Below, piece by piece: positions 46,157 to 59,080 of a stretch of DNA of 64,000 bases; positions within the stretch are counted from its first letter, which is position 1; every line of letters starts with the position of its first letter. The notes under the pieces were generated by a model. The model was not told the DNA's origin. It made no database searches and was given only the letters and a program-made list of their open reading frames with translations. This stretch comes from Sphingobacterium sp. ML3W (GTDB taxonomy: Bacteria > Bacteroidota > Bacteroidia > Sphingobacteriales > Sphingobacteriaceae): NCBI RefSeq assembly GCF_029542085.1, contig NZ_CP107036.1, positions 4,402,001 through 4,466,000 of the forward strand. Reading direction: 5' to 3'. The position numbers were made by a program, and so were the translations under genes.

Positions 46157-48169
46157 CTATCTTTTCTCCGTTCTGTTGAAAGGAAGAGTTGGTGACAAAT
46201 TAAATGTAAAATTACCCCTCGAATCTATTCCACCAGCTCCTCTAACACGAGCCTTGATTTCGTATTTCGCATTCGGATTATAATCTCTCACCGTGAAATT
46301 GTAATAAAAAGGTTTAATCTTATTCGTTCCTCTAAATTTATCCGCAAGCGCATGATGTCCATCCTCATCAATAATACGACCATCTTGCAGCAATTGGACA
46401 GCGTCTATCTCCAGAAAATTCTTACCTTCTAAAAAGAAAAAACCAGCTTGTGCCCGCCCATTGTCATAGATCTTTTTTGTCACATCAAAGGTTAGTGTAC
46501 TATACTCCTCTTTAATGTCTTCACTTTTCCAGCTACCTGCGATATAACCGCCAGTATGATAGTAATCAATCCGCATGGAATCCAAACGTGGAAGATTAGC
46601 ATCCAGCCTACGGCAAAACTCCGCATAATCTTTCTTCGACTTAGAAGCCCAACCTATTTCAGCGACGGCAAGTAAGCGTGGAAAATTCTGCACATTCATA
46701 TCTTTGATATCCTGCGCAATCGCCGACCACATATTACCCTGTACCCCCAACACCAATTGATCCTCCATTGCTGTCAGCCCATTTGATGGATCAAAGTCAT
46801 AGACCCTCTTTAAAGAATTAATCTGCGGATAGGCCAGGTCGGTCATTGTGCCATCATTGCGGTCCGTCTGCGTAATATCGAAATACAAATGCGAGGCGGG
46901 TGTTGCCACAGCCTTAAATCCATCTTTGGTCGCCTCCTTAATCGCCTCCTCTCCTAGCCAACTCATGATAGCTGTACTTTTGGGAAGATTCTTAGCATCG
47001 GCTAAAATATCATTCCAACCAATAGGCTTTTTCCCTTTCTGAACAATGATAGCTGATACACGTTGTACAAAATAGCTTTGCAATGCTTTGACATCGGCAA
47101 TCTGATGCTGCTTCATAAACTCCTGCACATGTGGTTCCTTTTCCCATAGATCATGACGGACCTCATCCCCCCCAAAATGAATATAGCTTCCTGGAAATAG
47201 ACCGGCAATCTCTGTAAACACATTATCCAAAAATTGATAGGTTGTCTCTTTTGTTGGATCAAGTGTATTTGGTGTAAACTGGTTACCCCAATAACCCCAG
47301 GACGATACGAAAGGAAAGATATGATTGGGGTAAGAATTTTTGTTCACCCCCAATGCAGGATAGGCTAATATTGTTGGCCAGGAGTGCCCAGGTACGTCGA
47401 TTTCAGGAACGATTGTAATATTGCGCTCTTTAGCATACTGAACCAGCTCCTTTATTTGCTCCTGCGTATAAAAACCGCTACGCTCAGCCGGTTGTTTTTC
47501 AGTACGGTGGAAGACAGTCGCATTCTCTGCTGTTAATTTTGGATACTTCTTTATTTCGATACGCCACCCCTGGTCATCCGTCAAATGCCAATGAAAGATA
47601 TTCATTTTATATAAAGCCATCGCATCCAGGTACTTCTTCACCGTGTTTACATCATAGAATGTCCGACTTACATCTTTCATATATCCACGCCAATGGTATC
47701 GGGGATAATCTTTGATCGCCACAGCAGGAATGGACCAGGTAGATTCAGGAACTGTACTCGTATTAGTCTCTATTGCTAAGGGGAGGAGTTGGCGCAACGA
47801 TTGTGAGGCATTGAAAAGACCATGTGCTGTCTTTGCTTTCACCGTTATCTTTTTAGCAGATACATGTAATTGATACCCCTCATCACTAGGCAGATCCAGT
47901 TTTTTATCCAAAATAAACTCGATCGTATTGCTTGATTGCTTTTTTTCCAGCATTGGATAATGGCTTGCTTGCCGCAATTGCCGAATGAACAAGTCCACAT
48001 CTTTAACGCTACAATTTTTAAAACTTATGGTCGTTTGTTTATCTAATTGGAATAAACCTTCCCCGTAAGTGATTTCCTGTGGTTTTGGAATAATATTTAC
48101 AATAGATTGCGCATTACTTACCTGCCAGGTAATCAGTGACAACATTGCTGAAATAAACAGTTTTTTCAT
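46157..48169 (-). CDS. beta-N-acetylhexosaminidase, glycoside hydrolase family 20, long form
   Basis: 670 aa with signal peptide (about 1-20, ending VSNAQ). GH20b domain (about 24-145), TIM barrel (about 150-500) with YHWRGYMKDVSRTFYDVNTVKKYL, IFHWHLTDDQGWR, VPEIDVPGHSWP, HFGGDEV (catalytic pair D335-E336) and WNDIL, and an extra C-terminal beta domain (about 545-665) absent from the GH20 at 12290. It removes terminal beta-linked GlcNAc or GalNAc. It is divergent from the hybrid histidine kinase gene, with about 260 nt in between, and upstream of the third SusC/SusD pair. Confidence 0.95.
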   Translation of the reverse strand: MKKLFISAMLSLITWQVSNAQSIVNIIPKPQEITYGEGLFQLDKQTTISFKNCSVKDVDLFIRQLRQASHYPMLEKKQSSNTIEFILDKKLDLPSDEGYQLHVSAKKITVKAKTAHGLFNASQSLRQLLPLAIETNTSTVPESTWSIPAVAIKDYPRYHWRGYMKDVSRTFYDVNTVKKYLDAMALYKMNIFHWHLTDDQGWRIEIKKYPKLTAENATVFHRTEKQPAERSGFYTQEQIKELVQYAKERNITIVPEIDVPGHSWPTILAYPALGVNKNSYPNHIFPFVSSWGYWGNQFTPNTLDPTKETTYQFLDNVFTEIAGLFPGSYIHFGGDEVRHDLWEKEPHVQEFMKQHQIADVKALQSYFVQRVSAIIVQKGKKPIGWNDILADAKNLPKSTAIMSWLGEEAIKEATKDGFKAVATPASHLYFDITQTDRNDGTMTDLAYPQINSLKRVYDFDPSNGLTAMEDQLVLGVQGNMWSAIAQDIKDMNVQNFPRLLAVAEIGWASKSKKDYAEFCRRLDANLPRLDSMRIDYYHTGGYIAGSWKSEDIKEEYSTLTFDVTKKIYDNGRAQAGFFFLEGKNFLEIDAVQLLQDGRIIDEDGHHALADKFRGTNKIKPFYYNFTVRDYNPNAKYEIKARVRGAGGIDSRGNFTFNLSPTLPFNRTEKR

Positions 48170-48364
48170 CAGTTTTACAATTTGTTATTTTAATGGAGCT
48201 GAATTATTTTGGCTCAACTATTTGACTCTTTTAGGTTTCCATCTGTAAAATAGAAAATAAAAATTGTACTATCGACTCGCCTTTTCAATCAAACGATTGT
48301 GTAAGTTTTTTAAAAAGTAGCGATTAATTGACAGTTATAAACAACACCTTTCATTTTTAAGTCT

Positions 48365-48372
48365 TAAATTTG
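48365..48372 (+). promoter_or_regulatory. -7 promoter element of the hybrid histidine kinase gene
   Basis: TAAATTTG matches TAnnTTTG and lies 57 nt before the start codon. No -33 element at the right distance. Confidence 0.4.
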
Positions 48373-48428
48373 AATTCCATACTAAACAAAGAGGCTGTAA
48401 TTAATTTATTGGTTGAAAGAATAACAAC

Positions 48429-50549
48429 GTGAAAAATAATAGAAAAATATTTATTTTCAGGACAGTTTTAATTGCTTTTCTGATTCTTTCTTTAGTGTAT
48501 ATCGGTTCGATATTTACCTATCAATATATTGAATATCAAAAAACTGAAGCTCGTCTAAATAAAGCCTATAGTTCCAAAAATCAATTGACAAGTTTATTTT
48601 ATGAGCTATTTGCATCTTATAACGCTGCAGGAAACGCATTTCGGTCATATACGGTAGATTTTAGTACCGAAAATTTGGCAAACTATACGAAAAACTTAGA
48701 TAGCCTCCGCTTTTATATTGACTCCCTTTCTACGCTTTCTTCCAAAAAAGGAATATCGTTTTCAACCAATACACCATTGGAACAAAACATTCATCTCTCT
48801 GATGAATTCGCACGCATCAAGAAATCTGTAGACAATATGATTTTCCTGGCAAAAGACTCCCTTTCTCTTTTGACAAAAACCAGTCGAACATTACGCCCAA
48901 CGACTAATCGGATAGATGCGGATTCAGTTGTTAGTAGAATATTACGGGATACCTCCTTAACTGTAAGCAAAAAAGATACAATTGTCAGAAAAAAAGAAAA
49001 ACTTTTCACACGGATTTTCAAAGCAAAAAATGACACTTTAGTTTCTAACAAACTTGAACAACAATTTAATGTCAATCAGATTAAAGCAATTCACAGCCAG
49101 ATCCAGACGTTAATTGAACAGAATGAATCGTTCTATAAACAAGATTTTAGTAAAATCCGTCGTTCTTTCGTCGAACTCCAAGATAAAGAAAGACAACTCC
49201 TACAATCAAATTATGCACTTTTTAGTACAATCAGTACCGCTCTGCTCAAGATAAAAACACAAGAAGATGAGTCCTTACGGGCGGCCGAGATACAGGATTT
49301 CACATTGTATAAGGAAAATTCTGCCTTTTTCGGAAAGCAGGTTATTGCCTCAATCATCCTAATGATTATTATGGTGACTTTGATTCTATCCTATCATTAC
49401 AATACCATCATTTACGAACGTAAAATCACAGCAGCGCGAGATTACGCCCTGCGCACTGCCAAAGAAAAAACCAGTATATTAGCTAATGTGAGCCACGACG
49501 TGCGTACACCGGTCAATTCGCTGGTCAGCGTCATTGACCTCTTAAAGAACAACACATCCAACAATCGTGTTAATCCCGCATTATTGGATTCCATCACACA
49601 GGATATCCATGTGATCAATGATACTGTTGAAGATATACTCAATCTTGGCAAATTAGAATCAGGTATGCTTGAAATTAAAGAAGAATATTTCTCACCAGCG
49701 AACTTGCTTGCCAATTTGATAAAAATGCAACAAAGTCAGGCTGATAAAAAAGGTCTTAAGCTTATCAGCCATATTACGATAGAACCAGACACCTTAATCA
49801 AGAGCGGGGCATATCGTTTGCGTCAGATTGTATCCAATCTCCTGAGTAATGCTATTAAATATACTGACAAGGGACAGATAGAGATAAAGGCATTTATCAA
49901 CTCGGACGCAATAAAAACGTTGCAAGTACAGGTCAGTGACACTGGAAAAGGTATTTCGGTTAAAGATCAAGAACATATTTTTGAACAATATTACATGACT
50001 GACCTCAGGTCCAAAAATAGCTTTGGATTGGGATTACATATTTCCAAACTTATGGCTGAGCAGCTAAATGGAACATTAAGTGTGCAAAGTAAACAAGGAA
50101 GAGGGTCGACGTTTACATTAGTCGTTCCAATTGCTGATGAAAAGAAAAGCCCGACGCAAGTTATTACACAGGACAATCTACCGCTACATTCACATATTGT
50201 CGTTATCGATGATAACCCAATCAATAATTTATTTATTAAGCAGGCCCTGCAGCAGTTCAAAGATGTACAGATTTTTCAAGATTCGTCACATGCGATGGAG
50301 TATCTTCAAAATAATACCAGTGATATTGTCATTACTGACCTCAACATGAATGGTCCTAGCGGCTGGGATATTTTGAATTTAGTCAAAGGAAACACAACTA
50401 TCCACGGCGCTAACAACAAAGTAATTGCATTAACATCAGATGAATCACAGGTAACCGTACAGACCCCTCAAGGGCAAATGTATCATTTTGATGGGATCAT
50501 GGTCAAGCCTTTTAATCTAACAACATTCGTACAAATTTTAACATCTTAG
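48429..50549 (+). CDS. membrane hybrid sensor histidine kinase with C-terminal receiver domain
   Basis: 706 aa. The chosen start is GTG at 48429 (MKNNRKIF). TM1 is at about 10-32, an extracytoplasmic helical sensor region of about 270 residues follows, and TM2 is at about 305-325. HisKA has phospho-acceptor H356 in NVSHDVRTPVNSL; HATPase_c has an N-box (NLLSNAIKYTDKG) and G-box (DTGKGIS, FGLGLHISK). A receiver domain (about 588-705) has D637 in VITDLNMNG. There is no HAMP, no AraC output domain and no periplasmic propeller, so it is not a classical HTCS and needs a partner regulator, not encoded here. It is divergent from GH20 and probably senses envelope or glycan conditions. Confidence 0.9.
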   Translation: MKNNRKIFIFRTVLIAFLILSLVYIGSIFTYQYIEYQKTEARLNKAYSSKNQLTSLFYELFASYNAAGNAFRSYTVDFSTENLANYTKNLDSLRFYIDSLSTLSSKKGISFSTNTPLEQNIHLSDEFARIKKSVDNMIFLAKDSLSLLTKTSRTLRPTTNRIDADSVVSRILRDTSLTVSKKDTIVRKKEKLFTRIFKAKNDTLVSNKLEQQFNVNQIKAIHSQIQTLIEQNESFYKQDFSKIRRSFVELQDKERQLLQSNYALFSTISTALLKIKTQEDESLRAAEIQDFTLYKENSAFFGKQVIASIILMIIMVTLILSYHYNTIIYERKITAARDYALRTAKEKTSILANVSHDVRTPVNSLVSVIDLLKNNTSNNRVNPALLDSITQDIHVINDTVEDILNLGKLESGMLEIKEEYFSPANLLANLIKMQQSQADKKGLKLISHITIEPDTLIKSGAYRLRQIVSNLLSNAIKYTDKGQIEIKAFINSDAIKTLQVQVSDTGKGISVKDQEHIFEQYYMTDLRSKNSFGLGLHISKLMAEQLNGTLSVQSKQGRGSTFTLVVPIADEKKSPTQVITQDNLPLHSHIVVIDDNPINNLFIKQALQQFKDVQIFQDSSHAMEYLQNNTSDIVITDLNMNGPSGWDILNLVKGNTTIHGANNKVIALTSDESQVTVQTPQGQMYHFDGIMVKPFNLTTFVQILTS

Positions 50550-50649
50550 ATCGTATTGCTAGATGCTGTTGCAATTATCTTCCCATAAAACCAACATCCG
50601 TTCCTATCGGCTTCAATACAAAATAAGATCTACATCAAGAAAATAAGGA

Positions 50650-50681
50650 AAGGGGCCTGCAACGCTTGCAGCCCCTTTTTC
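50650..50681 (+). terminator. terminator of the hybrid histidine kinase gene
   Basis: GC-rich hairpin (50650-50662 with 50666-50677, one bulged C, 3-nt loop) followed by a T run. It abuts the stop codon of the opposite-strand gene at 50682. Confidence 0.88.
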
Positions 50682-51053
50682 TTACGTATTATTCATAATC
50701 CTGAAGCACTTCATTACAGCTTGGTTGCCGTTAATCGTTAAGATATTATTCGGGTGCTCGGGATGGTAATAAAATATTGGACAGGCCTTCTGCTTACAAT
50801 CCAATAGAATTTCAACATCATGTTTAGAACTTAGGTCTTTGATGGCTTCTGCCCCTTCATTCGTTCGCGGAATATGTATTTGATTGGCTTCCCGTCTCTC
50901 ACTTGGGAAACTACAGCATCTCTTCGCAACACAACGCCGCATGGGGGGAACAAACTGAGCCGCTACAACATTCGTAATCGACTAAGCAGACCTGTCCAGA
51001 CAAAGAACAAGACGAAATTCCCCCTGTAAGTAGTAAAATTAGAGTTTCTCCAT
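50682..51053 (-). pseudogene. cysteine-rich lipoprotein gene broken by two apparent frameshifts
   Basis: Three reading-frame pieces join into one sensible protein. The ATG ending at 51053 gives MEKL then stops. One frame over, the sequence continues ILLLTGGISSC, a lipobox, then SLSGQVCLVDYECCSGSVC. After a run of six C/G at 50942-50947 the third frame continues as MRRCVAKRCCSFPSERREANQ and stays open to the stop at 50682 (86 codons from its own ATG). Joined, it would be about 123 aa with a Cys pattern C-x5-CC-x4-C-x5-C-x4-CC, knottin-like. Either a decayed gene or two sequencing errors. I know no family for it. Confidence 0.5.
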
Positions 51054-51219
51054 AGCTGCAGAGTCATTGCCACTGGAAAGTAGATAAACGGAATAATAGC
51101 GCAATACTTTAGATCAGTACCCGGCAGAACCGTATTTTATAGTACAACTTCGGAGACTTATCTCTGTGTGGCTTTGTGGCGGCACCACTTTTCTTTGGAA
51201 CCTTTTGGGAAGTCTGTAA

Positions 51220-51257
51220 ACGAAAGAAGCCCTTGACTGTTTCCAGCAAGGGCTTCC
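51220..51257 (-). terminator. rRNA operon terminator
   Basis: Stem 51226-51235 with 51248-51257 (perfect 10 bp, 12-nt loop), followed on the minus strand by TTTCG. It lies about 10 nt downstream of the 5S gene. Confidence 0.8.
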
Positions 51258-51267
51258 GTGTAAAAAA

Positions 51268-51375
51268 AGGCACCGACCTACTCTCCCACCTGTTACGGCA
51301 ATACCATCGGCTCTGGCGGGCTTGACTGCTCTGTTCGGAATGGGAAGAGGTAGACACCGCCGATATAGGCACCTA
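51268..51375 (-). rRNA. rrf: 5S ribosomal RNA
   Basis: About 108 nt. The ends GGTGCC...GGTGCC pair as helix I. Internal hallmarks on the minus strand are CTTCCCATTCCGAACAG and the GTGGGAGAGTAGGTCG region. It follows the 23S gene as the last gene of the operon. Ends are placed by eye and may be off by a few nucleotides. Confidence 0.92.
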
Positions 51376-51521
51376 AAGATCTTGTATAGTATCAAGTTTT
51401 AGATAGCAGTATGTAGACTTTCATGTGAAAGTTTATACCCATCTTATAGCTTAAACCATAATGACATATATATTGAAAGATTAATTCAAAAATTAAAGAG
51501 GAAGACAACAGTGTCTGTCTG

Positions 51522-54404
<2,883 letters not shown>

Positions 54405-54684
54405 CACCGGCATAGCCTTTTGCTACTATGCGGCTGCTTGTGATATATATACCAATATGCTACGCAGTGATTCGTTCGGCCTTCGACCGAGGGTCTCCTC
54501 CCTACATCAAACACATACAAGTATTGTCTCTATACTGTTGTCTTCTCTTGTAATTTTTTTTCTCTTTCAATATGTCAAAGAACTCTTTTTTTAGTAACCA
54601 GTAGTTAGATAGCAGTAGTTAGACTCCGATATGTCGCCATATCATCTCTAAATACTATATACCAAATACTTTGTACTAAGAACG
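54405..54684 (-). other. spacer between tRNA-Ala and 23S
   Basis: About 280 nt without a gene. It includes a boxA-like antitermination motif (54568-54585, minus-strand GAGTTCTTTGACATATTG) and the first copy of a short direct repeat (about 54632-54672) that recurs after tRNA-Ile. Confidence 0.6.
54568..54585 (-). promoter_or_regulatory. boxA-like motif before 23S
   Basis: Minus-strand GAGTTCTTTGACATATTG resembles rRNA boxA elements bound by the Nus complex. It precedes the 23S gene within the operon transcript. Confidence 0.4.
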
Positions 54685-54758
54685 TGGAGAATAACGGATT
54701 CGAACCGTTGACCCCCTGCGTGCAAGGCAGGTGCTCTAGCCAGCTGAGCTAATTCCCC
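54685..54758 (-). tRNA. tRNA-Ala (anticodon TGC)
   Basis: 74 nt, not encoding CCA. The acceptor stem GGGGAAT pairs with ATTCTCC (one G-U). Anticodon loop TTGCAAG on stem CTGCC/GGCAG gives TGC. T-loop GTTCGAATC is present. It lies between tRNA-Ile and 23S in the rRNA operon. Confidence 0.96.
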
Positions 54759-54855
54759 TTTTTGTTAGACCTGAGATGTTAGACATTAGTCCTTAGATCC
54801 ATGTATGTCGCCATCCATTTGTCTAAATACTAGATACTAAATACTCATTACTACC

Positions 54856-54932
54856 TGGTAGTCCCGAGCAGATTTGAACTGCTGACCCCTACATTATCAG
54901 TGTAGTGCTCTAACCAACTGAGCTACGGGACT
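54856..54932 (-). tRNA. tRNA-Ile (anticodon GAT)
   Basis: 77 nt including an encoded CCA end. The acceptor stem AGTCCCG pairs with CGGGACT. Anticodon loop CTGATAA on stem CTACA/TGTAG gives GAT. T-loop GTTCAAATC. It is the first tRNA after 16S, as usual in Bacteroidota rRNA operons. Confidence 0.96.
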
Positions 54933-55052
54933 AGCTATTCTGTTCATCTCTTCTCTCAGGGACCGCTCCATTAGGGGCGGGCACTTTCTTCTGATGTTTT
55001 TTCTTCTTATGCAATCATATGTAACGTGACGAGTACCGATCCGCGATACTCT

Positions 55053-56582
<1,530 letters not shown>

Positions 56583-56721
56583 AAAATGAAGTTTTTGATT
56601 CCAACTATTTACATAATCAGAATTCTTTTTTTATATCTCTGATCTTGGATCGAATTGAACTAATTCTTGAATTTGTTCATGACTTTCGTTTTGCCTACTC
56701 GTCACGCTTACATGATTGTGT

Positions 56722-56735
56722 TTTCTTAAAGAACT
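56722..56735 (-). promoter_or_regulatory. boxA-like antitermination motif in the rRNA leader
   Basis: Minus-strand GTTCTTTAAGAAAA resembles boxA (GCTCTTTAA). It lies about 150 nt upstream of 16S and downstream of both promoters, the expected place for Nus-factor loading. Confidence 0.45.
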
Positions 56736-56827
56736 TCTCTCGCTTCAACTTCCGTATCCGCTATATTCCGATGAGCATTGCGCTCCTCTTTATCTTTTTA
56801 TCTTTCCCTCCGTTTCCGTTGGGACTG

Positions 56828-56858
56828 CAAAGGTAGAAATCTTTTTTGAAATACCAAA
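56828..56858 (-). promoter_or_regulatory. rRNA promoter P2
   Basis: Textbook Bacteroidota promoter on the minus strand: -33 TTTG (56855-56858), 19-nt spacer, -7 TACCTTTG (56828-56835). Transcription would start near 56820, about 240 nt before 16S. Confidence 0.85.
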
Positions 56859-56979
56859 AAACTTTTGAAGTTTTTTTTCTTTTCTTTTTTTCCGATTTCC
56901 GCGCCTAACTTCCGTTAAACCCTTCTTTTTTCAGTGGTATCCCCTTCCGGAGTAACCGTCCCTCCCTTGCGGAGTGGTG

Positions 56980-57011
56980 CAAAGATAGGATCTTTTTATA
57001 ATCACTTCCAA
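56980..57011 (-). promoter_or_regulatory. rRNA promoter P1
   Basis: -33 TTGG (57008-57011), 20-nt spacer, -7 TATCTTTG (56980-56987) on the minus strand. It lies 152 nt upstream of P2 and shares with it the -7 core and a following GCA. Confidence 0.72.
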
Positions 57012-57456
57012 GCCTTTTGTTTTATTTTATTTCAATATGTCTGTAACTCGCTGGAAACTTGGCGGATTGTTTTTCTCAGCATGGGCTCCAGGGGGCTGAT
57101 GGAGCGAAAAAAGGACTGGAGAATGGAACGTGGGGGTGGATCGCCTGAACTGGAATGGTTATAGAAACAGAGGCGTTTAGTCCGAAAGGGGGTTATCATG
57201 GCCACGGGAGACGCTGATAACAACGGGATGTGCACAGAGTGGAAATAGGTCTCAAAACGCACAATACCAACAAAATGGACTGGGATGCTGACCGCAGCAC
57301 AAAGGACAGCATAGGACGATTATATAGAGATTGACCGGCAAGGAACAGGAAGCTGAACGCTGCAGGAAATCAAATGAACGGAGAGAAGTCCCGGATTTTA
57401 GTCAAATCGCCTATACGGCAACGCACAAATAGGTTATGAACAAATTATAGTTTTAC

Positions 57457-57533
57457 TTAGGTTTTAGTTAGGGTTTGTTTAGGTATAGTTTAGGTTTTGA
57501 TTAGGTATAATCTAAACTATACCTAGCTAATAG
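57457..57533. repeat. TTAGG-rich imperfect tandem repeat with perfect inverted repeat
   Basis: Five to six units of the type TTAGGTTT, TTAGGGTTTG and TTTAGGTATAG in about 55 nt. It ends in a perfect 14-bp inverted repeat (57480-57493 with 57512-57525, loop 18 nt). There is no coding potential. Confidence 0.75.
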
Positions 57534-57765
57534 ATAACTTAAATCTTTCTTATTACTAAGCTAACAACGAGTTTGCTCATAAAAAGAAATAGCATTGGGC
57601 CGATCACGCACAGCGTCCTGTGACTTTCGGGCAATAGCAACGTTCGGGAGGCATATATTTATATATCATAATATATTACGCGCTGCAGTTCCCATTAGCT
57701 CAGGGGCTGAAGCGCAGTTTTTTGAAGCAAAACCGTGAATATTTTATAAAAAGGACTGTGCTTAA

Positions 57766-57809
57766 AACAAGAAACTCCAAATTACTTTCGCAATTCGGAG
57801 TTTCTTGTT
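57766..57809 (-). terminator. original terminator of the M60 gene, separated from it by the IS element
   Basis: 13-bp perfect outer stem (57766-57778 with 57797-57809) with further inner pairing, then TTTT on the minus strand. Joining the sequences across the IS places it about 17 nt after the ancestral stop codon of the M60 gene. Confidence 0.8.
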
Positions 57810-57889
57810 CTATACATCGTCAATACTAATTGAAGTTGCTACATTTGACTGGACATTAAGTTAAGAGAATTTAATAACTTAACAGACTT

Positions 57890-58204
57890 ATGTCAAGAGA
57901 AAGAAAAGTTTATACCAAAGAGTTCAAACTGATGAGCGTTGAACTGAGCAACACGCGTAGCGACCTTAGCGCGCTGGCCAGGGAACTGGATATTAGCCCA
58001 GCATTATTGTATAGGTGGCGAAAGGAACATTCTGTAAAACAAGGAAGTAGTTTCTCTGGGAATGGAAAAGTTATCTTGAGTGAGAGTGAACAGGAGTTAG
58101 CACGATTAAGAAAAGAACTTCGGGAGACACAGATGGAACGGGATATATTAAAGAAGGCTGTAAGCATCTTCTCCAAGAGCGACACCAAATATTCAGGTTC
58201 ATAA
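57890..58204 (+). CDS. IS3-family transposase OrfA
   Basis: 104 aa. A helix-turn-helix (about 25-50, LSALARELDISPALLYRWRKEH) binds the IS ends. A leucine-zipper-type coiled coil follows at about 65-90 (LARLRKELRETQMERDILKKAV). This is the standard OrfA layout. It overlaps the extended orfB frame, which lies at -1; a frameshift in the region after codon 80 would give the OrfAB transposase. The best slippery candidate is ATTAAAG near 58145, not the canonical A6G. Confidence 0.93.
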   Translation: MSRERKVYTKEFKLMSVELSNTRSDLSALARELDISPALLYRWRKEHSVKQGSSFSGNGKVILSESEQELARLRKELRETQMERDILKKAVSIFSKSDTKYSGS

Positions 58205-58236
58205 GGGACAATAGGGAAATATTTTCAGTCGAGAAG

Positions 58237-59067
58237 ATGTGTCAGGTGTTCAAGGTGAGCAGAGCGGGCTACTACAACTTTTTAAAGGGTATCCCTTCAA
58301 ATAGAAGTATTGAAAACCAACAGATTACTATGGAAATCCAGGATGCATTTATAAGAAGTAAAAATACTTACGGCAGTCCGCGTATTACCAGAGAACTACA
58401 CAAAAAGAATATTAAAATATCCAGAGTGAGGGTAGCCAAACTGATGAGAAAGGCCGGGTTAAGAAGTATTGTCAAGAAAAAATTTAAGGTGACCACAGAC
58501 TCCACCCATAAGTTTTCGGTACCGGAGAATATATTGGACCGTGATTTTAAACCGGGAACACTTGGTGCAGTATGGGTATCAGACATCACTTACATCAAAA
58601 CGCAGCAGGGATGGTTGTATCTGACAACTGTAATCGATCTGGGAGATCGAAAAGTAATTGGATGGGCTTTAAGTGAGACTATGAATGCGGTAGATACGGT
58701 GATTTCTGCTTTTAAAATGGCACAAAAAGCAAGGCCAATCACCCAGAAACTAATATTCCATTCCGATCGTGGCGTACAGTATGCCTGTCATGAGTTCAGC
58801 TCTATGGTGGAAAAAAATCCACTCATCATAAGAAGCATGAGTAGAAAGGGAAATTGCTGGGATAATGCTGTCGCTGAAAGTTTTTTCAAGACACTGAAAG
58901 CGGAATGTATATATCAGCATAAATTCGCTCACAGGAAGCAAGCTGCGCTTATTGTCTTTGAATATATTGAGACTTGGTACAACCGAAAAAGGCAACATTC
59001 TGCCTTAGGATACTTATCACCAGAGGAGTTTACTAGAAAAATAAATAAACAAAATATTGCAGCTTAA
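58237..59067 (+). CDS. IS3-family transposase OrfB (DDE integrase core)
   Basis: 276 aa from the first ATG. The frame is open further upstream (HLLQERHQIFRFIRDNREIF before the Met), as expected if it is made mainly as an OrfAB frameshift fusion. HTH_21 region about 40-75 (TYGSPRITREL). The rve catalytic triad is D in WVSDITYIKT, D in FHSDRGVQYA, and E in CWDNAVAESFFKTLKAE, with the usual 35-residue spacing of the last two. The C-terminus YNRKRQHSALGYLSPEEF is typical. Intact. Confidence 0.95.
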   Translation: MCQVFKVSRAGYYNFLKGIPSNRSIENQQITMEIQDAFIRSKNTYGSPRITRELHKKNIKISRVRVAKLMRKAGLRSIVKKKFKVTTDSTHKFSVPENILDRDFKPGTLGAVWVSDITYIKTQQGWLYLTTVIDLGDRKVIGWALSETMNAVDTVISAFKMAQKARPITQKLIFHSDRGVQYACHEFSSMVEKNPLIIRSMSRKGNCWDNAVAESFFKTLKAECIYQHKFAHRKQAALIVFEYIETWYNRKRQHSALGYLSPEEFTRKINKQNIAA

Positions 59068-59080
59068 CTAGGTGTCCATT

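Larger units (their letters stand above)
56583..57830. other. rRNA leader, tandem promoters and non-coding flank up to the IS element
   Basis: About 1.25 kb without a convincing gene. From the 16S start outward it holds a leader with a boxA-like motif, two rRNA promoters, a stretch of unremarkable sequence (about 57040-57440), a TTTAGG-rich repeat with an inverted repeat, and finally a terminator hairpin that belongs to the M60 gene beyond the IS element. Confidence 0.7.

Noticed and set aside
56930..57265. Small overlapping open frames on both strands upstream of rRNA promoter P1
   Set aside because: They overlap the promoter, show no family resemblance, and composition is not coding-like.
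57457..57533. Telomere-like or CRISPR-like array
   Set aside because: Units vary in length and sequence, there are no unique spacers, no cas genes, and the chromosome context (rRNA operon on one side, operon on the other) gives no end.
58140..58204. Canonical A6G slippery heptamer for OrfA-OrfB frameshifting
   Set aside because: The overlap region has only ATTAAAG; the -1 relation and open overlap are real, but the classical heptamer is absent.
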